Shown piece after piece: positions 36,325 through 46,151 of a stretch of DNA of 64,000 nt. The translations under genes were made by a program, and so were the position numbers. Below the pieces are notes generated by a model. The model saw only the letters and a program-made list of their open reading frames with translations, was not told where the DNA came from and made no database searches. Where the stretch lies: assembly GCA_965216105.1 (NCBI GenBank), contig OZ244147.1:1-64000 (forward strand), in the 5' to 3' direction. Origin of the DNA: JAALLB01 sp017643495 (GTDB lineage: Bacteria > Pseudomonadota > Alphaproteobacteria > Rhizobiales > Rhizobiaceae). Numbering within the stretch: position 1 is the first letter of the stretch; each line of letters opens with the position of its first letter.

Positions 36325-37914
36325 ATGATGCGAAAATGGTTCCTCAGGAAACTAAATCCCTGGCCTCTGTTCAGCTGGATCGCACTGCCTGCAATTGTTT
36401 TGGGACTTGGCTCCGCACTGTTGCATGTCAACTGGCTGCCCGGTTTCCATGATGCAGGCACCCATACTGTTGTTTCTCCGTCTGTTCCGTTGGTAATTTG
36501 CATTGTTTCCCTTGCCGGACTGGTAACTGCCCGAATGTATTCGGAGATGAAAAAGGCCCGCAAGCTTGCCTGCACTGACGATCTGACCGGCCTGATAAAT
36601 CGCAGGGAATTCAAACGTCTGGTAGATGGCGGAATCAGCTCCGCAAAGCACAATAAGCAGAAGCTGGCGCTTCTTGCGCTTGATCTGGACCGCTTCAAGG
36701 TGATCAATGATTCCTATGGGCATGAAGCAGGTGACGCCATTATCAGGATGTTCAGTGAGCGGATAAAATCTGCTGTGCGCCGTCAGGATGTTGTCTGCCG
36801 GATTGCCGGTGATGAATTTTTCATCATGCTTCGGAATATTCGTGATGAAGCCCAGATAGCGATTGTCGGCGACCGCATTCTTGGCCTGATGAAGACACCT
36901 TTCCACTATGGCAACCGCCACATCAGAACAAGCGTATCAATCGGCTCTGCCATGATTGCAAAGGATGTACCGGATGCAGCAGCAGCCATGCGGATGGCAG
37001 ATTTTGCCCTGCTTCGATCAAAGGAAAGGGGGAGAAACTGCCTGGTCCGCTTCGACCCGAAGATGGCGGAAACCATCCGCAAACAACGGGTACTTGAATT
37101 GCGACTGCTCAATGCGGTTGAAGAGGGGAAGCTTTCTCTTCGTTACCATCCGATTTTTGACAACGTTCACGGACGGGTTGTTGCCGTGGAAGCGCTTATA
37201 CGCTGGTGTGATGACGAACTTGGTGACGTTGCACCTTGTGACTTTCTGCCAATCGCAGAAGAGCTCAACATAATGGAGAAAATCGGCAGTTTTGTTCTTG
37301 AAAAGGCTTGCACCGAAGTTGCTGAAATTCCGGACATACGGCTGGCAGTCAACATTGGTGAGAACCACTTCATGAGAGATGATTTTCTGTGCGGTGTTGA
37401 TTCAATCCTCTCCAGAACCGGGTTTCCGTCGTACAGGCTTGAATTTGAGATACCGCTTGCACTTCTAGAACAGCATGCCCGCGACGTGCGCAGGAAGTTT
37501 GACCAATTGCGCGAGAGGGGAATCAGTATAGCTTTGGGCGATTTTGGAACAGGCCAATCCAACCCGATGTGTCTTGAACCTTTCAAACTGGACAGCATCA
37601 AACTCGACCACTCACTGATAAAGCGGACTGCATGTGTCAAGAACGGCGAACAGATCGTGGCAAGCATGATCACGCTTGCAAGCGCTTTCTGCAGTCGCGT
37701 GACTGTTGAGGGCATAGAACGGGCAGACCAGCTGGTTCGTCTGCGCGACAATGCCGGAGCAGAACTTCAGGGGTTCTATTTCTCGAAGCCACTTACCATG
37801 ACGGAACTCTCAAGCAAGTACTCCCTGGCGCCCGCAATACAGAAACAGGAAAATACTGACACGGGCATTGAAACGGAAGAAACACTGCATACTGCCCGAA
37901 AACTTTCAGCCTGA
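36325..37914 (+). CDS. Membrane GGDEF-EAL protein with degenerate EAL domain
   Basis: 529 residues: two membrane segments (about 11-35 and 52-75), GGDEF domain (about 80-250) and EAL domain (about 265-515). The GGDEF site is AGDEF (RIAGDEFF), a variant compatible with diguanylate cyclase activity, and DLDRFKVINDSYGHEAGD is intact. EALIRW is present, but the metal motif DDFGTG reads GDFGTG and the LELTES-type motif reads LEFEIP, so phosphodiesterase activity is doubtful; the domain may only bind c-di-GMP. ATG 36325 or 36328 is the likely start (GGA upstream); the frame also runs back to a TTG at 36271. Confidence 0.88.
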   Translation: MMRKWFLRKLNPWPLFSWIALPAIVLGLGSALLHVNWLPGFHDAGTHTVVSPSVPLVICIVSLAGLVTARMYSEMKKARKLACTDDLTGLINRREFKRLVDGGISSAKHNKQKLALLALDLDRFKVINDSYGHEAGDAIIRMFSERIKSAVRRQDVVCRIAGDEFFIMLRNIRDEAQIAIVGDRILGLMKTPFHYGNRHIRTSVSIGSAMIAKDVPDAAAAMRMADFALLRSKERGRNCLVRFDPKMAETIRKQRVLELRLLNAVEEGKLSLRYHPIFDNVHGRVVAVEALIRWCDDELGDVAPCDFLPIAEELNIMEKIGSFVLEKACTEVAEIPDIRLAVNIGENHFMRDDFLCGVDSILSRTGFPSYRLEFEIPLALLEQHARDVRRKFDQLRERGISIALGDFGTGQSNPMCLEPFKLDSIKLDHSLIKRTACVKNGEQIVASMITLASAFCSRVTVEGIERADQLVRLRDNAGAELQGFYFSKPLTMTELSSKYSLAPAIQKQENTDTGIETEETLHTARKLSA

Positions 37915-38036
37915 TGTCCATCAAAGTCCGGGCAAGCCTTGCAAAGACCCTGACGATTTCATTGCCATGATCATGAAGATGACAACCGATTACGGTTTCC
38001 GTTGCATTATCCGGGATTGGTGATATGTGACACTTC

Positions 38037-39887
38037 ATGAATGAAAATGCTCAGGAATCCTCACTCGCACACGAGAGCTATCCCGGTCGCGGCAATATTC
38101 GGAATTTTTCGATTGTTGCACATATCGACCACGGGAAATCGACGCTTGCCGACCGTTTGATCCAGGAAACCGGCGGCCTTGCTGAAAGGGACATGACCGA
38201 GCAAGTGCTCGACAACATGGATATCGAGCGCGAGCGCGGTATCACGATCAAGGCCCAGACCGTCCGGCTTCACTACATTGCGAAAGACGGCAACACATAT
38301 GTTCTCAACCTGATTGATACACCGGGCCACGTTGATTTCGCGTATGAAGTATCGCGTTCCCTGTCAGCCTGTGAAGGTTCTTTGCTCGTCGTGGATGCAA
38401 GCCAGGGTGTCGAAGCGCAGACCCTCGCAAATGTCTATCAGGCAATTGACAATGATCACGAGATTGTACCGGTACTCAACAAGATTGACCTGCCTGCGGC
38501 CGAGCCCGAACGGATCAAGGCGCAGATCGAGGAAGTGATCGGTCTTGACGCCAGCAATGCACACGAGGTTTCTGCCAAGACAGGACAGGGCATACGTGAC
38601 GTGCTTGAGGCGATCGTACATGAGTTGCCCGCTCCACCGGAAGGGGAGATTGACGAACCGCTCAAGGCATTGCTCGTGGACAGTTGGTACGACACCTACC
38701 TCGGAGTGATCGTTCTGGTTCGCGTGATTGATGGTGTCCTGAAAAAGGGACAGACCATCAAGATGATGGGAACCGGTGCCAAATACCTGATTGACCGTGT
38801 CGGCGTCATGACACCGAAAATGATCGCGGTCGACGAACTCGGACCGGGTGAAATCGGCTTTATTACTGCATCGATCAAGGAAGTTGCAGACACACGGGTC
38901 GGCGACACAATCACCGAAGACAAGCGGCCCACACAAAAAGCCCTGCCGGGCTTCAAACCGGCGCAGCCTGTGGTTTTTTGTGGCCTCTTTCCTGTCGACG
39001 CAGCAGACTTTGAAGACCTGCGCACTGCAATGGGAAAGTTGCGGCTGAATGATGCAAGCTTTTCCTTCGAGATGGAAACGTCTGCTGCATTGGGTTTCGG
39101 ATTTCGGTGCGGTTTCCTGGGATTGCTTCATCTGGAAATTATCCAGGAGCGTCTTGAGCGCGAATTTGACCTCGACCTGATCGCCACAGCACCAAGCGTT
39201 GTTTACGAACTCGACCTCAAATCCGGCGAAACTGTTCAGCTGCACAATCCGGCGGACATGCCTGACGTGGTCAGCATAGAGGAAATCCGTGAACCGTGGA
39301 TCAAGGCCACAATCCTGACCCCGGATGAACATCTTGGGCCCATCCTCAAGCTTTGCCAGGAACGGCGCGGCATCCAGACGGAACTAACCTATGTCGGGGC
39401 TCGTGCCATGCTGGTGTATGAGCTTCCCCTTAACGAAGTGGTGTTCGACTTTTACGACCGGCTCAAATCCATTTCACGTGGTTATGCAAGTTTTGATTAT
39501 CAGATTACGGACAACAGGGCCGGAGACCTTGTAAAAATGTCCATACTCGTCAACGAGGAACCGGTGGACGCACTGTCGATGCTGGTGCACCGGTCACAGG
39601 CAGAGCGCCGCGGGCGGGTAATGGTGGAAAAACTCAAGGAGCTTATTCCCCGCCATCTCTTCAAGATTCCAGTGCAGGCGGCCATTGGCGGCAAGGTAAT
39701 TGCGCGAGAAACCATCTCGGCAATGCGCAAGGACGTGACTGCGAAATGTTATGGTGGCGATGCTTCCCGCAAACGCAAACTGCTCGACAAACAGAAAGCA
39801 GGTAAGAAGCGGATGCGCCAGTTCGGCCGTGTGGAAATCCCGCAGGAAGCCTTCATTCAGGCACTTAGAATGGGCGACAACGACTGA
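38037..39887 (+). CDS. lepA: Elongation factor 4 (LepA)
   Basis: Ribosome-associated translational GTPase of 616 residues. G1 HIDHGKST, G2 RGITIKAQTV, G3 DTPGHVDF, G4 NKIDLP; the LepA-specific C-terminal domain ends KQKAGKKRMRQFGRVEIPQEAF. No obvious ribosome site other than weak purines; the first 19 residues are variable. Single gene. Confidence 0.98.
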   Translation: MNENAQESSLAHESYPGRGNIRNFSIVAHIDHGKSTLADRLIQETGGLAERDMTEQVLDNMDIERERGITIKAQTVRLHYIAKDGNTYVLNLIDTPGHVDFAYEVSRSLSACEGSLLVVDASQGVEAQTLANVYQAIDNDHEIVPVLNKIDLPAAEPERIKAQIEEVIGLDASNAHEVSAKTGQGIRDVLEAIVHELPAPPEGEIDEPLKALLVDSWYDTYLGVIVLVRVIDGVLKKGQTIKMMGTGAKYLIDRVGVMTPKMIAVDELGPGEIGFITASIKEVADTRVGDTITEDKRPTQKALPGFKPAQPVVFCGLFPVDAADFEDLRTAMGKLRLNDASFSFEMETSAALGFGFRCGFLGLLHLEIIQERLEREFDLDLIATAPSVVYELDLKSGETVQLHNPADMPDVVSIEEIREPWIKATILTPDEHLGPILKLCQERRGIQTELTYVGARAMLVYELPLNEVVFDFYDRLKSISRGYASFDYQITDNRAGDLVKMSILVNEEPVDALSMLVHRSQAERRGRVMVEKLKELIPRHLFKIPVQAAIGGKVIARETISAMRKDVTAKCYGGDASRKRKLLDKQKAGKKRMRQFGRVEIPQEAFIQALRMGDND

Positions 39888-40173
39888 TCCGGTCATGCCG
39901 GTGCCTGTCCTGCCATTGCTATCCAAATGATCCCGACAATCGGGCACTGCTTTCTGTTGGCAGAGAGCAGCGATGCTGCCTGCACGACAAAAATGCGGAA
40001 GCTCTTCTGTGATTTGGCAAAACAATGCGGAAACGGGCGAAAAACTTAAGAGATGACTATCAGCCGTTAAAGATTTATAAGGGTTTCAGTAAGACTATGT
40101 TTATCTTTGAAAGGTTCATCAGGCACGCGTGTTCCTGTGCCGGTGAAAATACCCAACAAGAAGAGATAAAGCC
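39888..40173. other. Intergenic region lepA to GH25 gene, no gene seen
   Basis: 286 bp. A CCCGA-CAA-TCGGG hairpin at 39932-39944 lacks a T-run. The 100 bp before the GH25 gene are AT-rich and probably hold its promoter, but no convincing -35/-10 pair could be chosen. No EcfG motif, tRNA or small ORF with a ribosome site. Confidence 0.5.
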
Positions 40174-40959
40174 TTGCGTATTTTGGTTTTTTTGACTGTT
40201 GCCGCTATTCTCGGCGCTTGCACTGCGTCATCACCAACATCTGTACTTGATGTAAACCTTGCCGTGCAAAATCCGAAATTCGGGGATTCAGACCCGGTGA
40301 AATGGCCGAGTCGCACACCGTGGCAATATCCTGTCCACGGTATCGACGTTTCCAAGTACCAGGGCGAAATCGACTGGAAAACCACAAAACGCGGCGGGGT
40401 GGCATTTGCCTTCATCAAGGCTACGGAAGGTGGCGACCACACCGATGTGAGATTCGCCCAAAACTGGGAAAATGCCGGAAAGGCCGGTGTTCCGCGCGGC
40501 GCCTATCATTTCTATTATTTCTGCCGCACACCCCAGGAACAGGCCCGCTGGTTTATCCGCAACGTTCCGAAAGACCCCAAATCATTGCCTCCGGTGCTCG
40601 ACATGGAATGGAACCACCAGTCAAAGACCTGCAAGCGCAAGCCTTCTCCAATCGAGGTAAGGAAGGAGATGGTTGAATTCCTGAATCGCGTGCAAAGCCA
40701 CTACCGGAAGAAACCCATTGTCTACACCACGGTTGATTTTTATCAGGACAACCAGCTTGACCGGGTCAAGGGAATTCAATTCTGGCTGCGTTCCGTGGCA
40801 GGTCACCCATCGGAAGTTTATCCAAGCCAAAAGTGGACGTTCTGGCAATATACCGGAACGGGACAGGTACCTGGCATTACTGGCGATACAGATATCAATG
40901 TCTTTGCAGGCTCGCCTCACCAGTGGCGCGAATGGGTGAGTACGCACACTCAACAATAA
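40174..40959 (+). CDS. Glycoside hydrolase family 25 (lysozyme-like) lipoprotein
   Basis: 261 residues. N-terminal signal with lipobox ILGAC, Cys16 as the lipidated residue, then a GH25 barrel from about 54: HGIDVSKYQGEIDW with the first acidic residue, and PVLDMEWN carrying the DxE catalytic pair. Such enzymes cleave the MurNAc-GlcNAc bond of peptidoglycan, here from the periplasmic face of a membrane. Start is TTG. It could remodel the host's own wall; no phage genes are nearby. Confidence 0.88.
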   Translation: MRILVFLTVAAILGACTASSPTSVLDVNLAVQNPKFGDSDPVKWPSRTPWQYPVHGIDVSKYQGEIDWKTTKRGGVAFAFIKATEGGDHTDVRFAQNWENAGKAGVPRGAYHFYYFCRTPQEQARWFIRNVPKDPKSLPPVLDMEWNHQSKTCKRKPSPIEVRKEMVEFLNRVQSHYRKKPIVYTTVDFYQDNQLDRVKGIQFWLRSVAGHPSEVYPSQKWTFWQYTGTGQVPGITGDTDINVFAGSPHQWREWVSTHTQQ

Positions 40960-40993
40960 GCCTTGCTTGCCCGAATATCGGCGGGCCGCCGGC

Positions 40994-41962
40994 TCATATC
41001 CAGCGCATCCAGCGCAAAACCGCAAACTCGGCAATACCGAGAACAATGACCAGCAGGGTTACGGCAGCAAAGCCCCACGGGCTGTCAACACCCGGCACCC
41101 CGCCAACATTGATGCCAAGCAGTCCTGTAAGAAACCCGAGTGGCAGGAAAATTGCTGCAATAACGGCCAAGACGTAACTGTTCCGGTTGTTCTTTTCGGC
41201 CATCTGGCTCGAAAATTCCTCGTGCAACAGGCCTGCCCTCTCACGTATCGCGTCCAGCGCCTCCACCATGCGGGAAGTATGGTCATGTGCTTCATGAATT
41301 GCCTGGACATGCTCGGGCAACAACCAGGACACTTTCAGCATGGATAGTTTGGAAAGCGCATCGCGCTGGGGCGAGAGAAATCGCTTTAGCGCGATTGCCT
41401 GCCGGCGCAAATGTCCAAGTCTGTTCCGGTGTTTATTTGAGGCTTCTTCAAGCTCCGTTTCCTCCAGACTATCAAGCCTATCATCCAGATTTGCGATGAC
41501 GGGATCCATGCGTTCAATCAGGCCGCCAACCAGTTGTGACAAAAAATCGCCAATGGAATCAGGTGGCTCACCTGCTTCGCAAAGCTCGCGAATAGCTTGA
41601 ACAGCGACAATCCGGGGTTTCCTCAGTGTTATGATGCGGTCTTTTTCCACCCATATACGGACAGCCACCATGTCTTCCGGGGCTGCATCCGGGTTCAGGT
41701 TTACCCCCCTGAGATTGATGATGTGTCCGCTTTCCATGGCGTGGACTGTCGGGCGCGTCTCCTCTGCCAGCAAAAGGTGAACTGCCGATTCCGGAATATT
41801 GTCGTCAGCCATCAACCAGCCAAGCACATCAGGCCCGTGGCGCTGAAGGTGTATCCATCTCCAATTGCCTTTCGGCAGTTTCTTGAAAATGCCGCCTTCA
41901 TCAAGCGGCACGGCCTTGCCACTGGTGGTAAAGTCGTAAGCGCAAATCAGGTTTTCAGTCAT
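40994..41962 (-). CDS. CorA-family transporter, ZntB-like
   Basis: 322 residues: long cytoplasmic alpha/beta funnel, then two C-terminal membrane helices. The signature after the first helix reads GINVGG instead of the GMN of CorA; GxN variants are typical of ZntB, a Zn2+ transporter. The opening motif (W..LQRHGPDVLGWL) fits this subgroup. Located 12 bp after the MscS gene on the same strand. Confidence 0.85.
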   Translation of the reverse strand: MTENLICAYDFTTSGKAVPLDEGGIFKKLPKGNWRWIHLQRHGPDVLGWLMADDNIPESAVHLLLAEETRPTVHAMESGHIINLRGVNLNPDAAPEDMVAVRIWVEKDRIITLRKPRIVAVQAIRELCEAGEPPDSIGDFLSQLVGGLIERMDPVIANLDDRLDSLEETELEEASNKHRNRLGHLRRQAIALKRFLSPQRDALSKLSMLKVSWLLPEHVQAIHEAHDHTSRMVEALDAIRERAGLLHEEFSSQMAEKNNRNSYVLAVIAAIFLPLGFLTGLLGINVGGVPGVDSPWGFAAVTLLVIVLGIAEFAVLRWMRWI

Positions 41963-41974
41963 CGCGTGACGGAC

Positions 41975-43297
41975 CTATTTTGGTTTTTTGAGTTCAAACG
42001 GAACGGATGAGCGAATATTGAGATCACGTTGAGGGAAAGGAATCTCTATGTTTTCTGCCTGGAACCGCCGCCATATTTCCAGATAAACCAGGCTGGAAAC
42101 ATTTGCGACTCCACCTTCCGGATCATTGATCCAGAACCTCAACTCCAGGTCAACGGAAGAATCGCCAAAACCCCTGACGAGGCAAACGGGACCGGGCACT
42201 TTCAAAACCCGGCTGGTTGCTGCCGCGGCTTCAATGCACAACTCAATCGCCCGCTCCACATCTGTGTCATATGACACGCCAACGGGAAGCTTGCGGCGAA
42301 CAGCCTTGTTGGTGTGTGTCCAGTTGGTGACCGGGGAATCGATGAATGTTTCGTTCGGTATCAGCGTTTCCGTTCCGTCACGCGTTCTGACAGCCGTGTA
42401 GCGCGCACCTAGGGTCTGAACCCAGCCATAAGTTGAACCGGAAACCGTATCTATTTCTATCACGTCTCCCGGCTTGATTGACTTGTCGAGCAACAGGATG
42501 ATGCCTGAAATGAAATTCGACACAATTTTCTGGAGGCCCAAACCGATGCCGATGCCAACCGCCCCGGAAAATACAGCAAGCGCGGTAAAATCAATACCCA
42601 CCACACTCAAGGAAATCATTACCGCGAAGGCCAGAAGCGCAAACCGCAGGGTTTTTTGCAAAAGGACCTTTACGGACGGCGATATGTCCTCATTTCTTGA
42701 AATCTGGTTACCGATGAATGTCGAAAACAGCATGGCAAGCCACAGGAATATCACCAGAAGGGCACCGCTCTTGAGAATTGAAAGAGCTGAAATTCTTGCC
42801 TCACCGAGTGTAAAGGAAGCGCTGTCGAGTACGCCCTGTGTACGGGGTAAAAGCCCAAGGATGTACAGTGCGGTGACTGCCCATGCGATGGTTGCCACAA
42901 TTCGTGACAGAAACCGGTTCTTGATGATCCGCGAAACAACCGAGATAACGAACCATGCAGTCGCCAAGCCTGCCATGATCTTGATCATGTAGCTATGACT
43001 TGGCCAGGTTACTGACCTGAGAACCAGATAACCGATCCACAACTGGATCGAAATCAGGAACCAGAGAAACCTTCGGTGAAATATTAGAAGCACGCGCAAC
43101 AGTGCGCGCTGGCCTTCCAGCTTGCGGAGACGATTCTTGATCGGCTCATCCGTTCTGGCAACAATCAGGCGCGCAAAAAGAAATGCAGCCAGAAGTATGG
43201 CGAGTTGCACCAGGGTCCAGCGACCCCACAGGTCATCAACCGTGAGACCGAGGCTCGATACAAAAGCGCCTATCTCTGCAATAACAGGCAATTCCAT
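41975..43297 (-). CDS. Mechanosensitive ion channel, MscS family
   Basis: 440 residues with about five or six membrane helices before the pore helix FSGAVGIGIGLGLQKIVSNFISGIILLLDKSIKPGD (about residues 255-290), then the beta domain with VQTLGARYTAVRTRDGTETLIPN and a short C-terminal domain. Longer than E. coli MscS (286), so closer to YbdG/YjeP-type channels. A GGAGGGG sits about 18 bases before the ATG, farther than usual. Confidence 0.9.
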   Translation of the reverse strand: MELPVIAEIGAFVSSLGLTVDDLWGRWTLVQLAILLAAFLFARLIVARTDEPIKNRLRKLEGQRALLRVLLIFHRRFLWFLISIQLWIGYLVLRSVTWPSHSYMIKIMAGLATAWFVISVVSRIIKNRFLSRIVATIAWAVTALYILGLLPRTQGVLDSASFTLGEARISALSILKSGALLVIFLWLAMLFSTFIGNQISRNEDISPSVKVLLQKTLRFALLAFAVMISLSVVGIDFTALAVFSGAVGIGIGLGLQKIVSNFISGIILLLDKSIKPGDVIEIDTVSGSTYGWVQTLGARYTAVRTRDGTETLIPNETFIDSPVTNWTHTNKAVRRKLPVGVSYDTDVERAIELCIEAAAATSRVLKVPGPVCLVRGFGDSSVDLELRFWINDPEGGVANVSSLVYLEIWRRFQAENIEIPFPQRDLNIRSSVPFELKKPK

Positions 43298-43367
43298 AAT
43301 CGCGTTTTCTATGTTTCCCCTCCTTCAGTTTCCACCGCAAAGCCGGCAGAGTTCCCGGCAATATCAC

Positions 43368-44732
43368 TCAAGCAATGGAAACCGTCTTGCGGTTCACAAA
43401 TTCCAGCAAACCGTCACTGGACAATTCTCGGCCATATCCGGAAGCCTTCACGCCACCGAATGGCAATCGTGGATCAGACGCCACATTCGAGTTCACAAAT
43501 GTCGCTCCTGCGTCCAGATCACGGCATGCCAGTTCAATCTCGGTCTCATCCGTTGTGAAGATAGACGACCCGAGACCAAACCTGGTGTCATTTGCCAGTT
43601 TGATTGCGCTTTCCAAACCATCCACATTGTAGAGTGAAGCAACAGGCCCGAACAACTCGTCAGAATAGGCAGGCGCATCTGCCGGAATATCGGTCAGGAT
43701 TCCGGGCTGATAGTAATAACCCTTGTCCCCGGTCTTCTTGCCGCCCGTCAGAAGCCTGGCGCCAGCCTTGACGGAATCCCTGACCTGCTTGTCAAGCTCG
43801 TCCCGTATCTGAGCCAATGCAAGGGGCCCGACATCCGTTTCCCCGCCCTTCGGGTCTCCGACTTTCAGGCTTTCAAACCGTTCGACCATGCGGTCGCGGA
43901 ATTCATCATGAATATCATCATGGATGATGAACCGCTTTGCAGCGATACAGGACTGGCCGTTATTGAGTATCCTCCCTGTCACAGCTTTTTCTACTGCATC
44001 ATCCAGATCGCAGGATGGCATCACGATAAATGCGTCGCTACCACCGAGTTCCAGAACGGTCGTCTTTATGTTGTCACCACAGGTCGCCGCAACTGCCCGA
44101 CCTGCGGGCTCCGAGCCGGTCAGCGTTGCAGCACGGACCCTGTCGTCCTTGAGTATCTGTTCCACCTTGCCGGAGCCAATCAGCAGGGACTGGAAACATC
44201 CTTCGGGGAAACCTGCCTTGAGAAATATCTCTTCGATTGCAAGCGATGCTCCCGGAACATTGGATGCATGTTTCAACAAGCCGACATTTCCCGCCATGAG
44301 GGCCGGTGCGGCAAAACGGAAAACCTGCCAGAACGGAAAATTCCACGGCATGACAGCCAGGACAGGTCCAATTGGCAAATGCCTGACATAGGACCTGGAT
44401 GCGCTGCTTTCGATCACCCTGTCTTTCATGATCTCTTCAGCATTGTCGGCATAGTACCGACAAACCCACGCACATTTCTCAACCTCAGCAATGGCAGCCT
44501 TGATGGTTTTACCCATTTCTTCGGTCAGCAGGCCTGCCCATTTTTCCTTCTCGTTCTCGAGAATGCTGGCGGCCTGATTCATCCAGCCGGATTTTTTTTC
44601 AAAGCCAACCAGACGGTAGTCCGAAAAGCGGGCATGTGCTGTCTGCAATGCCTGCTCTATTTCAGCATCGCCATGCGTTTCATAGGTCTTGATTTCTTCC
44701 CCTGTTGCCGGGTTCAAGCTTTTCATAGTCAT
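43368..44732 (-). CDS. NAD(P)-dependent aldehyde dehydrogenase, succinate-semialdehyde type
   Basis: 454 residues from ATG 44732 (GGGA upstream); the frame extends 31 codons further without conserved sequence. Catalytic Cys in NNGQSCIAAKRF and Glu in LELGGSDAF. This short form resembles Sad/YneI-type succinate-semialdehyde dehydrogenases; the exact substrate cannot be read from the sequence. It stands alone between a PilZ-operon terminator and the MscS gene. Confidence 0.9.
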   Translation of the reverse strand: MTMKSLNPATGEEIKTYETHGDAEIEQALQTAHARFSDYRLVGFEKKSGWMNQAASILENEKEKWAGLLTEEMGKTIKAAIAEVEKCAWVCRYYADNAEEIMKDRVIESSASRSYVRHLPIGPVLAVMPWNFPFWQVFRFAAPALMAGNVGLLKHASNVPGASLAIEEIFLKAGFPEGCFQSLLIGSGKVEQILKDDRVRAATLTGSEPAGRAVAATCGDNIKTTVLELGGSDAFIVMPSCDLDDAVEKAVTGRILNNGQSCIAAKRFIIHDDIHDEFRDRMVERFESLKVGDPKGGETDVGPLALAQIRDELDKQVRDSVKAGARLLTGGKKTGDKGYYYQPGILTDIPADAPAYSDELFGPVASLYNVDGLESAIKLANDTRFGLGSSIFTTDETEIELACRDLDAGATFVNSNVASDPRLPFGGVKASGYGRELSSDGLLEFVNRKTVSIA

Positions 44733-44807
44733 GAGAATATCCCGCATTTTTTTCAAAAACTGAGCGGCCGAAAATGTAAGTGGCCATGGTTTATTAGATA
44801 GGCGGAC

Positions 44808-44844
44808 AAAAAAAAGAACAAGCATGTTTCCATGCCTGTTCTTT
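44808..44844 (-). terminator. Intrinsic terminator after the PilZ-like gene
   Basis: AAAGAACA-A-GCATG, loop TTTC, CATGC-C-TGTTCTTT with one A-C mismatch. Read on the minus strand it is followed by eight T, so it ends transcription from the PilZ operon before the aldehyde dehydrogenase gene. Confidence 0.8.
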
Positions 44845-44919
44845 CAAAAGACTACCCTAACCCAACGACGGACAGTCTGATAGCTGGCTGCCAAGACAAC
44901 CGAAATAGTCTCTGGCCGG

Positions 44920-45204
44920 TTATCCGTGGTTACGGAATCTTACACTCAAGCCGTCCTTGGTCTGGGTTGCGCGATTGACAACATATGGCGGATTGCCATC
45001 ATTTACTTCCAGACTGAATGTTGACGGAAGCCAGCTGCCAGGAAGAATGATAAGTTCTGCGCCCTGGCTCGATATTTCCTTTACAATACAATCTATTACC
45101 CTTGTAGAGCCAACCTTTATCGTTGCTCTCATGTTTTGTGCAGACCGTTTTGCCCGATGATTGTCATCCGGTAACGGGTCTTCTGCCAATTCCAACTGCC
45201 CCAT
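44920..45204 (-). CDS. PilZ-like single-domain protein
   Basis: 94 residues. An RAKRS segment near residue 17 and CIVKEISSQGAELII resemble the RxxxR and (D/N)xSxxG motifs of c-di-GMP-binding PilZ domains, but the first is one residue short and the second lacks the Asp/Asn, so ligand binding is doubtful. AGGGG precedes the ATG. It lies 20 bp after the small membrane protein gene, presumably co-transcribed. Confidence 0.7.
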   Translation of the reverse strand: MGQLELAEDPLPDDNHRAKRSAQNMRATIKVGSTRVIDCIVKEISSQGAELIILPGSWLPSTFSLEVNDGNPPYVVNRATQTKDGLSVRFRNHG

Positions 45205-45224
45205 ATTATGCCCCTGGTTTGGAT

Positions 45225-45476
45225 TCAGATGTTGTGTCTGTCGGCCTCCTTGATCACTTCAAACCGATGCAGAAGCGCTTTCTGGCTCCGGTTTCCTCGA
45301 TCAACACCCACAGATCCCTTTTCAAAGGATCTGGCAATGAAACGCTTGTCTTCGCTGTCAGCAGATTTTTGTTCAAAACGAGCAGATTCCAGAAATGTCA
45401 TTGCGGTCATCATCAATGCACCAACAAGAGAGAATTCCAGAACACGATATGCAAACAGTAGTTTTTGAGATTTCAC
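45225..45476 (-). CDS. Small single-pass membrane protein, unknown
   Basis: The open frame extends to 45602, but a GTG at 45476 has AAGGGG at good spacing and leaves an 83-residue protein with one membrane helix (about 5-27, LLFAYRVLEFSLVGALMMTA) and a charged C-terminal tail. No family recognised. Being 20 bp upstream of the PilZ-like gene, it could be its membrane partner. The existence of the gene rests on the ribosome site and topology only. Confidence 0.5.
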   Translation of the reverse strand: MKSQKLLFAYRVLEFSLVGALMMTAMTFLESARFEQKSADSEDKRFIARSFEKGSVGVDRGNRSQKALLHRFEVIKEADRHNI

Positions 45477-45665
45477 AGCCAGCCCCTTCCATGACACAAG
45501 ATAGATGCGGTTGGTGTCAAACAGGTAAGCAAAAGGGAGGGATAGTTGAGGTAATGGATTCCAACGGTGAATTTCCGGGAAATTCGTAAACCGGGGATTC
45601 ACCCTAATTCACGATAGTCGGCCATGAAGGTCAAAAGCATTTTCCGAAACGGGGGAGCAGCACGT

Positions 45666-46127
45666 TTATTCCACCACGGCAAGAGAGGGCATTTTTGACG
45701 ACGAGGCCCGCGAAAACAGGCCAAACACTTCCCTGGTCCCGTCCGCACGTTCGCGATACCTGCCGACAGACGTTACCAAACGGTAGCCCCCATTTGGTTT
45801 TTTCAATCGCAACACAAAGCGATAACCGGTTTTCTTCTCAATGCAATTTTCAATCAACTGACTGATCAGCTTGGCATCCTCGGGATGATAGGAATTGATG
45901 GCATCGTTGAGATTGACCGGACCCGGCTTTGGTTCAAGGCCATGAATTTCAAACACGTCATGCGACCAGAATACATGGCCACTTTCAAGATCCAGCCGCC
46001 ATATGCCGTGGGGATCATACATTGACAGCAATCCCATGACTTCTCCAGCTGAAACGTTGAATCCGTCAAGATCCTGTTCCGGTCGAAGTTCGTTGAACAG
46101 TTCCACATTCAGGGACAATTCAGCCAT
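45666..46127 (-). CDS. PAS-domain protein
   Basis: 153 residues, essentially one PAS_3-type fold (about 38-145): GIWRLDLESGHVFWSHDVFEIHGL, then HPEDAKLISQLIENCI and RLKKPNGGYRLVTSVGR. No output domain. It lies 24 bp after the LuxR-type gene and is presumably its co-transcribed partner. The ligand is unknown. Confidence 0.85.
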   Translation of the reverse strand: MAELSLNVELFNELRPEQDLDGFNVSAGEVMGLLSMYDPHGIWRLDLESGHVFWSHDVFEIHGLEPKPGPVNLNDAINSYHPEDAKLISQLIENCIEKKTGYRFVLRLKKPNGGYRLVTSVGRYRERADGTREVFGLFSRASSSKMPSLAVVE

Positions 46128-46151
46128 GTTTCCGCCCCCCTGGCGGCCAAG

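Noticed and set aside
38364..39332. Minus-strand open frame of 322 codons opposite lepA
   Set aside because: Shadow of lepA; cysteine- and histidine-rich composition typical of an antisense frame.
39932..39944. Terminator after lepA
   Set aside because: The CCCGA/TCGGG hairpin is short and lacks a T-run.
45477..45602. N-terminal extension of the small membrane protein to an ATG at 45602
   Set aside because: The extra 42 codons look like random translation and the better ribosome site is at the internal GTG.
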